5,323 nucleotides of DNA from contig JAEZEM010000270.1 in NCBI GenBank assembly GCA_023417745.1, positions 1 to 5,323 of the forward strand, given 5' to 3'. The stretch comes from Pseudomonadota bacterium (GTDB lineage Bacteria; Desulfobacterota; Desulfovibrionia; Desulfovibrionales; Desulfovibrionaceae). Shown piece by piece: positions 4,918 through 5,323 of this stretch. The notes beneath the pieces were generated by a model. The model was given only the letters and a program-made list of their open reading frames with translations, made no database searches and had not been told where the DNA came from. The stretch's first letter is position 1. The number at the start of each line of letters is the position of its first letter. The translations under genes and the position numbers were made by a program.

Positions 4918-5323
4918 CTAAGTGTTTCGAAACGCCGCAGACAGGCTGTCGTCCGTGCTCGCCAACGCCATGTTTGACCGGATTTCATCGACAAATTGTC
5001 TTCGGCACTGCGCGACATACAGGATGTTCTCTTCCACATCCAGGCTGTGCCCTGAATCGACGACATGGCAGAGCCTGGCATGCACCGCCGCAACCGCCTT
5101 CAAGGCGTCCTTTCTTTCCTGTTCCGTCACCGCTTCCTTGTCCGCGGCATCCCGCGAAGCGGTGAGCAACAGCGCGCCGTAATCCAGCAAAACGCTGATA
5201 TTGCTCTTTGACACGACGACTTCATCCATGACGTCATCAAAGGACGCGCCATATTTCAATTGCTTGAAAATATGGAGCACGGTCTCCATTTCATCCATCA
5301 CGCCGGATGACCAGGAAATGACT
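4918..5323 (-). CDS. Uncharacterised mostly helical protein, 5' end probably outside window
   Basis: I do not recognise this protein. The minus-strand frame ends at TAG (4920-4918) and has no stop up to the right edge, giving 134 visible codons. Possible internal starts are GTG at 5301, ATG at 5298 and ATG at 5286, but none has a clear Shine-Dalgarno sequence. I therefore think the gene continues to the right, though a start at 5301 or 5298 (126-127 residues) cannot be excluded. The visible part is acidic and predicted by eye to be largely alpha-helical (FKQLKYGASFDDVMDEV, RKDALKAVAAVHARLCHVV, YVAQCRRQFVDEIRSNMA). It has no membrane helix and no recognised catalytic motif. Third positions are less G/C-biased than in hisF or the sulfite reductase, especially in the front part (AAATATGG, TCAAAG, AATATC). 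This could mean lower expression or a more recent arrival. It converges on the sulfite reductase gene. Confidence 0.6.
   Translation of the reverse strand, partial: VISWSSGVMDEMETVLHIFKQLKYGASFDDVMDEVVVSKSNISVLLDYGALLLTASRDAADKEAVTEQERKDALKAVAAVHARLCHVVDSGHSLDVEENILYVAQCRRQFVDEIRSNMALASTDDSLSAAFRNT

Noticed and set aside
4212..5093. Long minus-strand open frame across the sulfite reductase and the next gene
   Set aside because: It overlaps two better-supported genes, has no ribosome binding site that I can see, and its product has no recognisable motif. It is a shadow frame.

Overview
The window looks like chromosomal DNA of a GC-rich deltaproteobacterial sulfate reducer of the Desulfovibrionaceae. 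The reasons are the strong G/C bias at third codon positions, a HisF that reads like Desulfovibrio HisF, a chemoreceptor with the Ala/Glu-rich cytoplasmic coil common in that group, and a small single-subunit assimilatory-type sulfite reductase. This assignment is an inference from protein resemblance; no marker gene is present.

Layout, left to right. At 1-428 (+) lies the 3' part of hisH, cut by the window edge. It is followed after 3 nt by complete hisF (432-1211, +), so the left end is the tail of a histidine-biosynthesis operon. A long, nearly perfect inverted repeat (1227-1298) separates hisF from a convergent gene of unknown function (1301-1825, -). That gene ends in a Cys-X2-Cys-X5-Cys cluster and probably starts at TTG. 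A divergent intergenic stretch (1826-2110) precedes a membrane methyl-accepting chemotaxis protein (2111-3922, +). Downstream is a hairpin-rich, U-tailed terminator region (to about 4028) and then a leader. Next comes the siroheme/[4Fe-4S] sulfite reductase (4179-4841, +). A second convergent-gene hairpin (4859-4895) separates it from an unrecognised minus-strand gene (stop at 4918) whose reading frame is open to the right edge.

Functionally, HisH and HisF form imidazole glycerol phosphate synthase, which links histidine and purine synthesis. The chemoreceptor, the sulfite reductase and the two unknown proteins look like separate transcription units, and nothing in the sequence ties them into one pathway.

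I see no transposase, integrase, CRISPR array, tRNA or rRNA, and no convincing new multi-gene system. The points most worth a second look are the palindrome-within-palindrome repeat after hisF, the Cys-cluster orphan protein, the codon-usage shift inside the chemoreceptor, and the CPFCC variant of the cluster motif in the sulfite reductase.
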